Of a stretch of DNA of 64,000 bases, positions 22,561 to 34,305 are shown one piece after another. The DNA is from Blasia pusilla (Eukaryota; Marchantiophyta; Marchantiopsida; Blasiales). The position numbers and the translations under genes are program-made. The notes beneath the pieces are model-generated. The model made no database searches, was not told the DNA's origin, and saw only the letters and a list, made by a program, of their open reading frames with translations. Each line of letters opens with the position of its first letter. Position 1 is the stretch's first letter. The stretch is taken from NCBI GenBank assembly GCA_050084515.1, contig CM114272.1, forward strand, positions 26,536,001 through 26,600,000, given 5' to 3'.

Positions 22561-24291
22561 TGGCCCACATAGAGGAGGGGGATCTATCATTCCAATAATA
22601 GTTGAAATTGTCTCACACTCTTCTCCCATTTGCTACACAAGAAATTATACTCCCTTTCAATCAATCGATTATACAAGGGCTTGATTGACTTTAAGAGCTT
22701 ATCCCCAAGAATTTGCACCAAATCAAAATTTCCAAATTTTACCTAAGGAATCCTCTAATGCTCATCACACTCATGTGCATTCATTTGCAGGTACAAAAGT
22801 AGGGGCATGATTTAGTGCAAATCCTCTGATGTATCCATTTTATCTTCCTTGGAGTATGTTCTTGACAACTCTACAATTATGCCTTGGACTTCTTCATCCT
22901 TCTCTTCTAGATGTGCCAAATTGTGTAGGAAGGGAGTCAATTGATGGAAAGTGTATCCACATTTTGTAATGCGCACATGGTGGAGAATATATGGGCTCCA
23001 CTGCATGGTTTGAAGTTTTTGAATCCATTTTCATGATTGAGGATTGGATATAACATATTACTCCGTGTTCCAAGACCTTCTTTATCCACATATATACTTC
23101 TTAAACTTGTTCGATACTTCCCCATTTTATTGTCTCCCTTCAACAAGAAGTTCTTAAAATAAATTTGTAAGTTGAGTTAACCTTTATTTGAATGGATATG
23201 CTATTTTCTTTGCACCATCTAGGTCTTGGTACTCTAATTTTTTTTCCATTCATCAACTAGGTGTGGAACAAGAACTTTCTTTTCAACTTCAAGTTCGGCT
23301 TGTTCCGAGTCTAAAAATCCTTTGGACAATAGAATTTAGTGCCCAATATATTCAAAGATGTGAGATTCACCATATTTCCCTAGGGACCTTATGATGGGAT
23401 TTGTATATATCTAACAATACTTTGGTAGACATATGAAATTATATGGGAATTGTCATTGTATTTGCATGTGCAGATTAGAGAGCATGATGCATACTCCCAC
23501 AAAAATGTTGTTGGAACAGATTGGAAAATCACCCTTACCAATCACACATGATATGCATGGTTCACTTATGTCCGGAAGTTACATGCATGGTCAAACACTC
23601 TCAAGCGTTGCTTTCCAAAAATCTGCACACATTGTACATCACAAGTTCTCCAAGACTCTCTCCTCAAGCCTAAAGTTGTGTATGCAAAATGATAATAAAC
23701 CCTAACGCAACTTCATTTATATAGCCACAAAATAGTACATGTGTCACACCATTAATGGGGGCCAACATTCGCACCCACACAACCCATGAAGCTCCATGCC
23801 CGCCACCTCCATGCAAACAAATGGCTTTACAAACTTTAGGGTTTAAGATGGTATGACTTTGCTAATCATAGAAAGCGCATGGAGATGAATCCAACAATGA
23901 CAAATCATAGGCGTAGCATGTGGAACCAATTCAATCTTCTAAAGACATGTTACACATATGTACCATCTAGTTATTGGCAAATTACAGTTAAAGGTAGTGA
24001 CAATTTCCAACATATATGTTTCCGCTTCATCTATATCAAGTATGGATTTACCCTCCAATTGTGTGATATGAGGATATCCTTGACTGATTCTCAGGACCCT
24101 AATTCAATTTACATTTATCCTCCATAGTTATTTGACACTTGCATGAGATTGCAAGTTCTAACCCAGTAGTTTCCAAACATACTTCTTAATTATTTATGCT
24201 TGGATGCACGCTTGATATGCTCTTGTTTGAGGTAGGTATTTCTTTCTTTGATTTGCTCTACCTTATCTAGATCAATTACATCAATGTGTCT
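22561..24291. other. degraded spacer left of E2
   Basis: AT-rich sequence with short open frames on both strands and no motif I can name. It probably continues the decayed retroelement material to its left. Before E2 inserted it was contiguous with the DNA that now starts at 43275. Confidence 0.4.
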
Positions 24292-24295
24292 CTTT

Positions 24296-24882
24296 TGTCG
24301 TACGAATCCCCATCGTCATACAACATACATCGCTGACATACCATACTCACATACATACATAACATAGACGAGAGCATACACAAACACAAGTGTACCACAA
24401 CTGAAATCCGTGAAAAACCTACTGTCATAAAATACGTATAGACTCACATACAATCGAGCCAAATCCACTCCACGATGGGAGAATCCAAGTCGAAGCTTGC
24501 GGGAACCACCATAGCCAAGAGCTCTACTCACTACTAAGGCTAACTCCCAACGCAACAGGCTCAACTCAAAGAACTAACTCTTCTTTGAGTGCACTCCACA
24601 CTATATCCTCCAACCTAAGAGCGGGCCCTACTGGAAAAGTCACCCTCAATTGAGTAATCCCCAACCCTATGTATGAAACCGCATCTCTACCTAGACACTA
24701 CGGCCCTACATAAGGTATGGCCTCTACTAGCACACTATACTCTACGACATAATCCGTATGGTCATGACAACTGTCGTGCGAATCCACATCGTCATACAAC
24801 ATACATCGCTGACATACCATACTCACATACATACATACATAACATAGACGAGAGCATACACAAACACAAGTGTACCACAACT
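24296..24882 (-). repeat. B1-A2-B2 terminal block of E2
   Basis: Read on the minus strand, a GGGGGGCG polypurine tract (24883-24890) is followed by B1 (24882 to 24772, starting AGTTGTGGTACAC, ending CGCACGACA). After two bases (GT) comes A2 (24769 to 24403, starting TGTCATGACC), then B2 (24402 to 24296), nearly identical to B1. A2 matches A1 at 42903-43270 base for base in length, at a constant offset of 18501. So the 5' end carries A alone and the 3' end carries B-A-B. Confidence 0.88.
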
Positions 24883-25054
24883 CGCCCCCCTAACTGGCCG
24901 TTAGGTCCCTCTAACTTCCAAGTAGCCCTATACATCTACTACATGCTATACACCTTCGTGGGTGCACGAATCAGAAGGCCGGGTGCTAGGTTGCCCCATC
25001 GTTAGTCGCACATCTATAATCCATATCATGCAAAGATCAAGTCATCTATCTCTC

Positions 25055-26951
25055 CTAAGTACATCGAGGACAAACCCACCTTCCAATAGGAACAAAATCC
25101 ATACGTGGAGTCAAACACATCATGTGCCAACCCCTAGAACATCGATCACACACCAACATACAGACTGCGTTATCAGTAGACCCACACAACATGCACCTCA
25201 AGCTAGCACGTATCATGGCTAAGCTTGGGTCAACAGTACCGTCCACATTTGGAAGATGACATGATGCACAATTACGCACATGGTCCTTCCAAACAACTCC
25301 ATCACGACCCTCCAACATGAGATCTCTAGAAGCTAACACCTCGCGCACTCGTAAAATAGTGCGGCCTGCCGTCACATCCAACGTTGTCGGTGCAATCTGC
25401 TGCAAATAGACATAGTCCCCCGCATGGAACCTACGAATTGATGGTCGATAACCATGGAATCGATGGTTGATAACCTCCACCCCGAATGGTCGCATACTGC
25501 AATGTATCCCTGTGTTGAGCAATGGCAAGATTCTCAAAGGCTGTTGGCATAACTCTCCGAAAGAGCTCTTCCCGCTGAGAACACACTCTCATCCACATCT
25601 CTGAGTCATCAAAGTCCACTACCTCACTAGACTCCCAACGAATTGTTGCGGGCAAGTTTGGATCTCGGCCGTATAACAAAAAATAAGGTGAGAAGGAAGC
25701 CAAAGATGCTTGGCGACTGGACCTATACCCCATGGCTAACCATGGCAACTGAATATCCCAGTCTCCAAGATGCCCCTTCTGTAGGCCATACTTGCGCAAT
25801 GCTCTCTTCACTGTCTGAACCACACGCTCAGCCAAACCATCCGCCTCTAGATGATCTCGAGACATGGTCCGATGATCAATCAACGCCTTGTCACACAAGA
25901 CCAGAAACTCACCCTGAAACTCTGTACCATGGTCGGTCAGCACTTCAGCTGGTACACCAAAATGACTAAGCACTCTATCAAGAAACGCATACGCCGTTCC
26001 CTCATACGTACGCTTGTCAGGTAATGCCACCAACTCAATCCACTTGGAGAAGTGCTCCACCATCACCAACACATATCGATGATGTCGTACAGTCAATGGT
26101 AACGGTCCCGCAAAGTCCACACTCCAACGGTAACCCAACCCCATAATAGGAAAGGGGTGTAACTGTGGTGTAGGGGCATTGAATGATGCCCTCACCCGGT
26201 CACAAACCATACAACGTGACACCAACTGCTGCACCTGAGTATGCATGCCAGGCCACCAATACTGACCAAGGAGTAAGCTATACGTACGCTTTACCCCAAA
26301 ATGTCCCAACTCCTCATGGGCATGTCGCATAATGCGCTCTCTCTAAGCCAAATGCGGCACTACTCGTACTCTACCATCCTCCCACACACGAAGAATATGT
26401 GTTCCCTCCAATCGATACCTCTTAGCATGTTGAAGAACACGATCTTGCTCCTTGGCACTCACTATGTCTGGCACCCTACTGGTCTATAGGAACTCCAACA
26501 CCAACGCATCATTATGAATATCACGCTGATCTGTACCACCATCTCCAACCTTAGGATCTGAAGGCTGGCCATCTACCCTCTGACTAGAGTAAGATGTCAT
26601 GTGGTCCTCCATACTAGAGTCCACCCCTAACCAACATAAAAAGGCGGATGCATGCCAACCTGGCACCATCTCCTCATCAACCTCGCCATGCCATTTAGCC
26701 CAAGTTGCATCCTCTTGGCTAGTACATGGGTTCCTACTCAACCCATCAACATCAAGGTTGGCAACTCCAGGTCTATGTACCACCTAGAAGTCATACTCCT
26801 GTAAGATAAGAGCCCACCGTGCAAGCTTCCCTGTTAGCTTGTCAGACTCCATCAACCACTTGAGCGGCTGGTGATCAGTAACAAGGGTAAATTGTGTGCC
26901 CAAAAAATAACACCTAAAGTGTGCCACATCCCACACTACTGCCAAGCACTC
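25055..26951 (-). pseudogene. E2 RNase H end, integrase and PHD finger
   Basis: This is the downstream part of E2 pol, continuing exactly from the RNase H break at 36179 once E3 and one target copy are removed. After RNase H comes the integrase. The zinc-binding HHCC domain reads RHAHEELGHFG... then SRCMVCDRVR. The catalytic core has WSVDFAGPL, VLTDHGTEFQGEF and EADGLAERVVQTV for the D, D and E residues. The region RRFHAGDYVYLQQ...VRNCASCHLPNVDG precedes a complete PHD finger: CMLC, CDRC, GWH, MMC, CPRC (C4-H-C3 order), ending in T-stop at 25055. In-frame TAG stops (for example HLA-stop-RERIMRH near 26344) and a frameshift near 25500 break it. Confidence 0.88.
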
Positions 26952-27300
26952 TGTCACATCTGAGTAGCCGATAGGTCGAGATCTATCGTGGATAGGCCGT
27001 AGGAGCCAACAGACTATCTTGAGTGTAACTTTTTCCCACGGTGTCGGATGAGGTTGAGGATAGGTCCATTGTGTCAGGAACGTTGTTTATGAAAACTTTC
27101 ATGTTGAGGTCTTTTACAATCGGGTGACTTGTTGACCAGGTCACCCGCCTCTGGTAACCTGTGCGCGCAGGTTACCAAGGGAAGGGCTATTTTTAGGGGA
27201 AGAGACTTTTGGCTCTTCCCAACCCTATATAAGAGAGGAAGATGGCTTTCCTAAGCCATCTTTCTCATGTTGGGCCGTTGGAGCACCTCCCTTGTATGTG
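26952..27300 (+). promoter_or_regulatory. E3 left-end promoter region with TATA box and four hairpins
   Basis: A TATATAA box (27226-27232) sits among four perfect stem-loops: CGGGTGAC/GTCACCCG (27121-27147), GGTAACCTG/CAGGTTACC (27153-27176), GGGAAGAG/CTCTTCCC (27197-27220) and AAGATGGCTT/AAGCCATCTT (27239-27262). Transcription would be expected to start about 25-35 bases after the TATA box, at or in the last hairpin. The first three would then be promoter DNA and the last would lie at the RNA 5' end. The promoter is inferred from sequence only. Confidence 0.6.
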
Positions 27301-28753
27301 TGTGAGCTAGGACTAGGGTGGTAGCGTCCGGATTCCTTGATAGCACAGGGTGGACGAGGCTCGATATGCCGATGTAGATTGAGGAGTGGAGTTTTAGGCC
27401 GGGTGTGCCGTTTTTACTACTCTTTATTTTTACATGAGAAAGATGTTAGGGGGCTGGTGGGAATTTGTTGTTTGCAGGTAGGTAAGCCAGTTGCCTTGGT
27501 CGGGAGCCCCTGGAGACGTGTGTGTGATGTTTTGTGTGTCATTTTTCTGTTCGGAAGGCCGTGGGCGGAAGCGCTGTCCGTTTTTTGATACCCAAATCTG
27601 ACGAACGATTTGCACGTCAGTATCGCTACGAGTCTCCACCACAGTTTCCTCTGGCTTCGCCCTGCTCAGGCATAGTTCACCATCTTTCGGGTCCCATCAG
27701 GTATGCTCGCACTCAAACCTTTCACAGAAGATCATGGTCGGTCGATGGTGCTCCCGAAGCGATCCCACTGCCAGGTTACTTGCGCCTCTTTGGGTTTGCC
27801 ACCCACCGCTCGCATACATGTTAGACTCCTTGGTCCGTGTTTCAAGACGGGTCGGATGGAAAGCTCAAGATGCGGCGCCCCCGAAAGGCCGCAGTGCGCG
27901 CCTCCCCCCAGATTATTTCACACACTCCCCCCCGCATTTAGGGCCCAAGGGGACCGCATAGGGCCGCGGGCCCAAGTCCCCCCCCCCTCCAACGTGGTAG
28001 CACGAACCATTGTCGGTCGGGCAGTTGTAGCGAACGTGGTAGGTAGCACGGACGAGGTCGGTCAGGCGAACGCGGTGGTGCATGGACAACGTGATGGCGG
28101 GGAGGACGCCGACGCGTCCGAGTGACCGGACAAGTTTGGACAGCGGGCGTGACATGATGTTTTTGGGGCGCGACAGGGCGTTGCGAGAGTTGACGATGGA
28201 GGGGCAATGTGCATGATGCCAACGGGTCGTCCGCATCTGTTGACGGGAGGATCGACGTGTTGGTCGAGGGGAGTGTTGTGTTACGGAGATTGTCATATCA
28301 TGTGGAGGAGTGCATGTTGACGGTGCAGCAGGTTGGAGGGTGTGATCAGGTTACCCATTCGAGTCCCTTTTCCCGCACTTGTCGTGTGTGATTGAGAGTG
28401 CTGGGTATCGGGTAGTAGCTGGTGCTAGATGGGTGCAGTGATGGTGACGAGTGTAGATTCTTTTCATGTGTAGCATGTTGGTGGATATACGGCGGTTGCC
28501 GAGTAGGGGTCGCGTGTATGACCCGAGAGAGTGTCGCTAGGTTAGGTGAGTCAGTTGGGAGGCTCATGGTGAGCCCGAGTGTTGAGCGTGCGTGAGACCG
28601 GGTATGTCATCATGGGATTGATGTTAGCATAGGTGAGCTAGTGAGGCGTGTGGGAGACTCTCGGTGATTCTGAGTGCTTGAGCGGGTAAGACAGGGTTTG
28701 TCATCACGGCGTTCTTCCAGGGTTCGGAAGAACGGGGTAGTGCAAGCAGTGGT
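27301..28753 (+). other. E3 leader
   Basis: Non-coding stretch between the promoter and the gag start, partly GC-rich (27850-28140) with runs of C near 27977. Corresponding leaders in E1, E2 and E4 also exceed 1 kb. No tRNA primer-binding site could be recognised with confidence. Confidence 0.5.
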
Positions 28754-30180
28754 AGTGGTGTGACACGGAGTGGAGTGAGATACCAAGGGGTTACCACTGA
28801 GGAGCTCCCTCGACATCCATCCGTGACTGGATTGTCATCACTAGACACTGGGTCTGGTGACGAGATCACCGACAGAGACAGTAGTTCTTGGCAGGAGATG
28901 GACGACATGGGCCATCGGGGCATGCGTCGTTTCTCGGGTGCAGTGGGCACCATCGACTTAGATGATTTCATCCACGAGTTCGACACATGGTGCGACTTCT
29001 TGGAGATACGGACCCCGACACGGTTCAACCCTTTCATGGCATGGAAGGGGTTGTTCCAGCACTTGGAGGGTCCTCCGATGGATGACTACATGGAGTTTTG
29101 ATCACTATATTCATTAGAGATCGATGCCTGGAGGATGTATTGGGCTCCAGGGTATGTGTCCACTAGTGGTCGTGAGGCATATGATGGGATTGGGAGAGGA
29201 GAGAGACCCACACCATCAGCCCGGAGACTAGATGGAGAGGAGGGCAGTGAGACAGGCGATGTGGCGAGACCTCACGGTGGTAGAGGGCCACCCGGCTTCA
29301 GCCCCATAGTGGAGTTCTTCCGGCGGTTGGGGAAGAGCTACCGGGCGTGCATTTAACCGACAAGTCAAGAGTCTACAGATTTTCAGCACGATCGGGTGAG
29401 AGTCCGAGAGAGGTATTCACGCATGAGGAGGCTCATCATTGCTACGTTTGGAGTGACGAGGCGCGATCACCCAAAGATTGGTACGGGGTTCTAGACCGAG
29501 AACTACGGAGGAGAGTCCGAGATGCGGTGGTCCGATTCACACAACAAGCCCACATTGAAGGTGGTCTTTGAGTTGTCTGAGCGTATTGAGCTCAACATGA
29601 GTGAGGAGCAGGTAGTGACCGCTGGATTTTCTCGAGAGTCGACGGGTCCATGAGCGACGGTGACCCCACAGGTGCCACAGTGAGCACCAGTACCATGGGA
29701 GCGGGCCAGTGTGCCTAGAGAGCGGGCGGGTACCACGAGCCTATGAGGCAACGACCGCACCTACATATGTTGCCCAACAGCACCGATGTGGTCTTGTTGG
29801 ACGTGTGGAGGGGCCCATAGGCAGAGAGATCGCCCACAAGATGGGAGAGGACCACAGCGCCTCCGATTGCTCAGGAGCCACAGAGGATGGCCCCACCACA
29901 CACCAGTGTGACCATTGCCACGAGATATGGTCACACTAGGGATAGATGTTTTGACCTTCGCCGAGGGGCACGTCTAGAGGTAGGCCGAGGGCTTGGGGCG
30001 GCGTCCCTGGAGGAGGTCGGGAGTTCTTCGTGGGACGTGGTGGTAGAGGACCACCACAGGCAGAGGAGATGGAGCAGAGCACGAGCCGGCCCTTCTCTCA
30101 CGATCGATCGGTTGGATCGGAGGATTGCCGCCATGACGATGATGCGGCTTAGGGAAGGCACGGAGATGCGAGCAAACTAG
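28754..30180 (+). pseudogene. E3 gag, frameshifted
   Basis: The N-terminal part (28760-29101) reads RRFSGAVGTIDLDDFIHEF and FNPFMAWKGLFQHLEGPPMDD, conserved with gag of E2 and E4. It is followed by pieces in other frames: a FSPIVEFFRRLGKSY segment near 29300, WYGVLDRELRRRVRDA near 29480, and a zinc knuckle CDHC...H...RDRCFDLRRG at about 29907-29960. Gag is the structural, RNA-binding capsid precursor. At least four frameshifts or stops break it. It aligns colinearly with E2 gag on the opposite strand. Confidence 0.75.
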
Positions 30181-30569
30181 TGTGACTCGGCTTCTACCTC
30201 TTACCCCGACTCGGGTGAGGATCTCGCCAAGATGGGATTCATGTAGTGCAGCCAGGTTGAGGCGGTACAGACCGGTGACTCGGTCGCAAGAGGAACCGAG
30301 CCATCGAGAGGTGGAGTTGAGATTGACCCACTAGAGGGAACCGATGGGCGGCAGGCCAGGGTTCCACAGTCGTTCACATTGTCGGAGGCACTACACACAC
30401 CATCGATGGTGCCTCGACGACGAGCGGTGCCTACAGTTCAGGCACCTACGTCGACGTCACGAGGAGTTGGAGTGACAACTCCTATGCCGGCTCCAGTGGA
30501 GTCAGTGTCGACTATAGTGTTGGAGGTGGCCACAAGAGTGAGTTAGACTCCGCTATTTTCCGCATAGAG

Positions 30570-31454
30570 TTGGCGACGTTGGGAGTTGGACCAGCTGAGG
30601 TGTTCCGGTTGGCCGCCATGTTGTGTGAGCGTGGAGAGATGATTGCTTCTAGTTCAGAGGTAGTTGAGGAGGTGGTGGACTTGCCCTCAGAGCCGGTGCT
30701 TGGGACGTTCCCCACAGAGTCATGGCATGCGGCGGCGGCGAAGTTGGTAGAAATGCCAGCTCGACCGGCCATAGAGCGAGAAGTGATGACACCTAGAGTA
30801 GTGTTACTGGATAACCGAGTTGGAGTATTTCGCTTGGTTAGTCCGACGGGGACAATATACCACCCGCAGCGCGTCCTACTTGATTCGGGAGCGCAACCGT
30901 TGATGTCAGGGAAGGCGGTGTGTTTAGCGTTGGGGTTATGGAAGGCCGATATTGAGCCTTGTCCCTTCCAGATACAGACCTCGATTGGGGGCGTATCACC
31001 CACTCAGTATATGACTCGACAAGAGATTGTTGTCAGAGTCCAGCCAGAGCATGCGACAGATAGTGCTATGGTGCGCACATGTGCGATTACGACACGAGCT
31101 GAGTCGTACGATGTGTTGGTGGGGAGTACAGTGTTATATCCCCTAGGATTCATCCTTGACTTCTGGGAGGAAACCGTTGCTTATCGGCCAGGATGGCTGT
31201 CAGGTGACGTCCGGATGAGTCAATTACCCATGCAGTTTGGGGGACGAGGTGGTCGATCACGAGGCGAGTCTGTGACCACGTTGGCAACTTTCACAGGTAG
31301 TGTTAGCTCGCCAGGAGAGTTGTTGGAGGGGAACGCACATGCGGAGGATGTCCTAGTAGCGGATAGTCCCACGGAGAGACACGCCATGGTGGGTGTCTCT
31401 TCCCATGTTAGCGATGCCTCTTCACCATTATGGGGTACGACTCGAGAGCTATAG
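30570..31454 (+). pseudogene. E3 retropepsin-like aspartic protease region
   Basis: Open frame of 294 residues. VGVFRLVSPTGTIYHPQ leads into VLLDSGAQPLM, the DSG active-site motif of a retropepsin-like protease, followed by YDVLVGSTVLYPLGF, which fits the flap and hydrophobic-hydrophobic-G motif. It would process the Gag-Pol polyprotein. It lies between gag and the methyltransferase, the same place as in E2. The frame stays open across the module and closes at 31454, just before the methyltransferase frame. Unlike E2, the catalytic Ser after Asp is kept. The extended C-terminal 80 residues have no named domain. Confidence 0.8.
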
Positions 31455-31472
31455 AGGAGTGCCGATGACCTC

Positions 31473-32839
31473 GTGAGGCAGGCATGGAGTCATGTTTTTA
31501 TCCCAGAGCAGCGAGAGTCACGTGGCGATCGGGCTCTTGGAGTGGAGACGATGACCCCCCTACATACCACACCTGTTGTGTGGCAGTGCCCACAGGAGGG
31601 TGTTAGGGTGTTAGATCTCTTCGAAGGGATTAGCACTGGATTGGCTGCACTATTGCAGGCGGACATACGGGTGCATCAGTACCTTTATGTGGAGAGAGAT
31701 GAGACCGCGCGGCGAGTATCATCTCTCTCCACATCACGTCACGTGGCAAGATTACGTCACGTGGCAAGATTGGTCCAGAGATATCCTGAGTTGTTGCCGG
31801 TATTTGCAGTCCGGGGATATCAGCATATGCTACCCGCCGACATCTCTTTGGTGGGGGCGCAGGATCTGGATAGAGTTGGCACCATTCATTTGGTGATTAC
31901 TGGATGGCCATGTCAGGGTCATTCATCAGCTGGCTGAGGATTTGGATTGCAGGATTCGAGGTCAGGGATGTTTTGGGAGATGCTGCGAGTATTACGACAC
32001 TTGCAAGAGAGTCAGATATGTTCTCCAGCGTATATTTTGGAGAACGTGCCGTTGTTAGGAGACACTCGTGCACGTGTGATGACGAGTGTACATCAGGTGA
32101 GGTCCTGGTTGGGACCTACTGTGTTGTTAGATGCAGCGAGAGTTGGGTCACGTGCCCATCGTCCACGACTGTGGTGACAAACCTGATACCATCAAAGGTA
32201 TTGAGTCGAGCATACGGTGGAGTCCAGAGAGCACCACATCTCATAGTGGATGCTATTTTAGGCTCAGGGCGTCGATCTCAAGTGGTGACACGGGATGATA
32301 GACCACCGTTGGCCATGGCCAATAGGATGGGGGAGTTGAGGGCAACCTTACCTACGTTGGTGAGCTTCCCAGCATCCCATGCCTTTCGTCAGGGAGGGCC
32401 AGGCATGATTTGGGATGAGGTGACCGGAGCATTGGAGGAGCCTACAGCAGCTGAGCGCGAGCGCGCCATGGGGTTCACTACCGGTACTACAGCGGTGCCA
32501 GGGGTGACAGAGGCATCACGGAGACAGGTGTTGGGGCAGGAAATGGACCTCAACTGTCTCACATGGATAGTCAGCCTAGGTATGGTTGAGCAGAGACGTA
32601 TGCGAGTGTCATCCATGCCGTCACGTCCACGAGTTGGACCATTGCCTATAGGGTCTGTACAGGCATTGGCTGGGGGCGAGACAAGGAGAGATAGACATCC
32701 ATGGACTTCCTCGGACGTCGTTCAAGCAGAGAGTGCGAAGGCGGCTAGAGTAGCACATGTTCATTTTTCGGATGTGGAGCATGGTGTAGGAGGTCAGAGT
32801 GGAGTGGCTGTTGTGGAGGTGGCTAGGGTTGCTACATAG
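31473..32839 (+). pseudogene. E3 C5-cytosine DNA methyltransferase, frameshifted
   Basis: Three overlapping frames together give a complete methyltransferase order. Motif I: VLDLFEGISTGLAALL (31606-31653). Motif IV: GWPCQGH with catalytic Cys (about 31903-31923). Motif VI: ILENVPLLGDTR (about 32034-32069). Motif VIII: GSRAHRPRLW (about 32143-32172). Motifs IX-X: ERERAMGF and SRRQVLGQEMDLNCLTWI (about 32455-32572). Frame changes occur near 31937 and 32172, so this copy is not functional. Motif I of the LF-GI-TG type resembles DNMT3 more than DNMT1. Its position between protease and reverse transcriptase shows it is part of the element and not a host gene. Function (de novo cytosine methylation) is inferred from the family. 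Confidence 0.85.
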
Positions 32840-32881
32840 CAACCAAAGCCGGAGGTTGCGTCCTCTCCGAGTGAGGTCACG

Positions 32882-34293
32882 ATGGAGAATTGGGAGCCTG
32901 TGATAGGTCTCAAGTTGATAGGAGGAGAGAGACGGCGAGTTCATAGGTTTCTGAGAGGGCATGTTAGTTGTTTTGCCTTCAGTATGAGAGACTTGGGTAC
33001 GCTGAAGGGTCCCTGGATACGGATTGAGTTGGCTAGTGATACGCCGATCTTTCGTCGACCCTACAGGTATTCTGATATGGAGCGAGCCTTGATTCAGAGC
33101 AAGAGTCAGGACTTGTTGGAGGCAAGACTTGTGGAGTTATCACATGGGGAGTATGCATCCGCTTACGTCATGCCGCCCAAGAAGGATATGTATGGCAATT
33201 GGACGGATAGGCGGATGTGTGGAGATTACCGTCCTATCAACCGGCAGACGAGGTCGATCGACGCCATGCCTACTCTCGAGGAGATCTTTGATGCGGTAGG
33301 GCATGCAAAGATCTTCAAGATTTTTAGATCTCCGTCTTTGGCTATCATCGCCTTCCTATCAGGTTGGAGGACAGGGAGAAGACAACATTCTGGGGGATAG
33401 ATCGGTTCGGGAGAGATTGCTTGTATCAGTGGCGGTTCTTACCATTTGGGTTGAAGAACGCGCCTACAGAGTTTCAGAGAGTGATGGATAGGATTCTGGC
33501 TGGCTTGGATTTTGTACAATGTTACATAGATGATATTCTTATCTTCAGTTCCACGGTTGAGGAGCATGAGCGACACTTGGAGGAGGTGTTTCGGCGATTG
33601 CAGTTACATGGACTGAAGTTACATCCAGGCAAGTGCAGATTCTCTCAGGAGCAGAATGAGTACTTGGGACACACCATATACCCGAGTGGGTTAGGCGTTC
33701 AGCAGACGAAGGTAGAGGCTATTGCGCAGATTCCACGCCCTACAGATATGAGTCGAGTCCGAGCATTTCTTGGACTGGCGAACTTCTATCGACGATTTGT
33801 CAAGGGTTTTAGTGCGATCGCAAAGTCTTTGACCGTGTTGACGAGACTTGATCAGGTTTGGTTGTGGGGAGATGATCAGGAGCGAGCATTTCAGGGGCTC
33901 AAGGACAGGTTGACGTCCTCACCCATTTTATAGAGATCGGTTAGGGGTCGCCCATTCCAGTTACATACGGATTGGACCATGTTGAGTCTGGGAGCAATGC
34001 TTACTCAGAGGGATGACGAGGAGAGGGAGTTCGTTGTGGCTTACGCGAGCCGATCGAAAAACATTGCAGAGGCGAAGTACGGCTCCTATGAGGGAGAGTG
34101 CTTGGCTGTAGTGTGGGCCGTGGTACATTTTAGGTGCTATTTATTCGGCAACCCTTTCACACTTATCACTGATCATCAGCCGTTGAGGTGGTTGATGGAG
34201 TCCGACAAGCTTACGGGAAAGCTTGCCACGTGGGCTCTATTACTACACGAGTATGAGTTTGAGGTGGTTCATAGGCCAGGTCGGCTGAACTAG
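32882..34293 (+). pseudogene. E3 reverse transcriptase-RNase H
   Basis: Ty3-type reverse transcriptase: FRRPYRYSDMERALIQSK, DRRMCGDYRPINRQT, a frame change near 33310-33370 within the LDLRAGYHQ region, then FGLKNAPTEFQRVMDRILA, the YIDD box at about 33523, and GLANFYRRFVKGF in the connection. RNase H starts at LHTDWT (about 33963) and contains VAYASRS and SYEGECLAVVWAV. A TAG stop splits the protein at about 33931, and LN-stop-DADGLSR follows the RNase H. It copies element RNA into DNA. Same module order as E2 on the other strand. Confidence 0.88.
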
Positions 34294-34305
34294 GATGCGG
34301 ATGGG

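Noticed and set aside
24296-24882. Tandem LTR array made by unequal recombination
   Set aside because: The block would need whole internal regions between repeats, and three elements share the same B-A-B order, with target duplications at the A-start and B-end in E2 and E4.
31473-32839. A host cytosine methyltransferase gene
   Set aside because: It lies between element protease and reverse transcriptase in two elements on opposite strands, with a remnant in a third, so it belongs to the retrotransposon.
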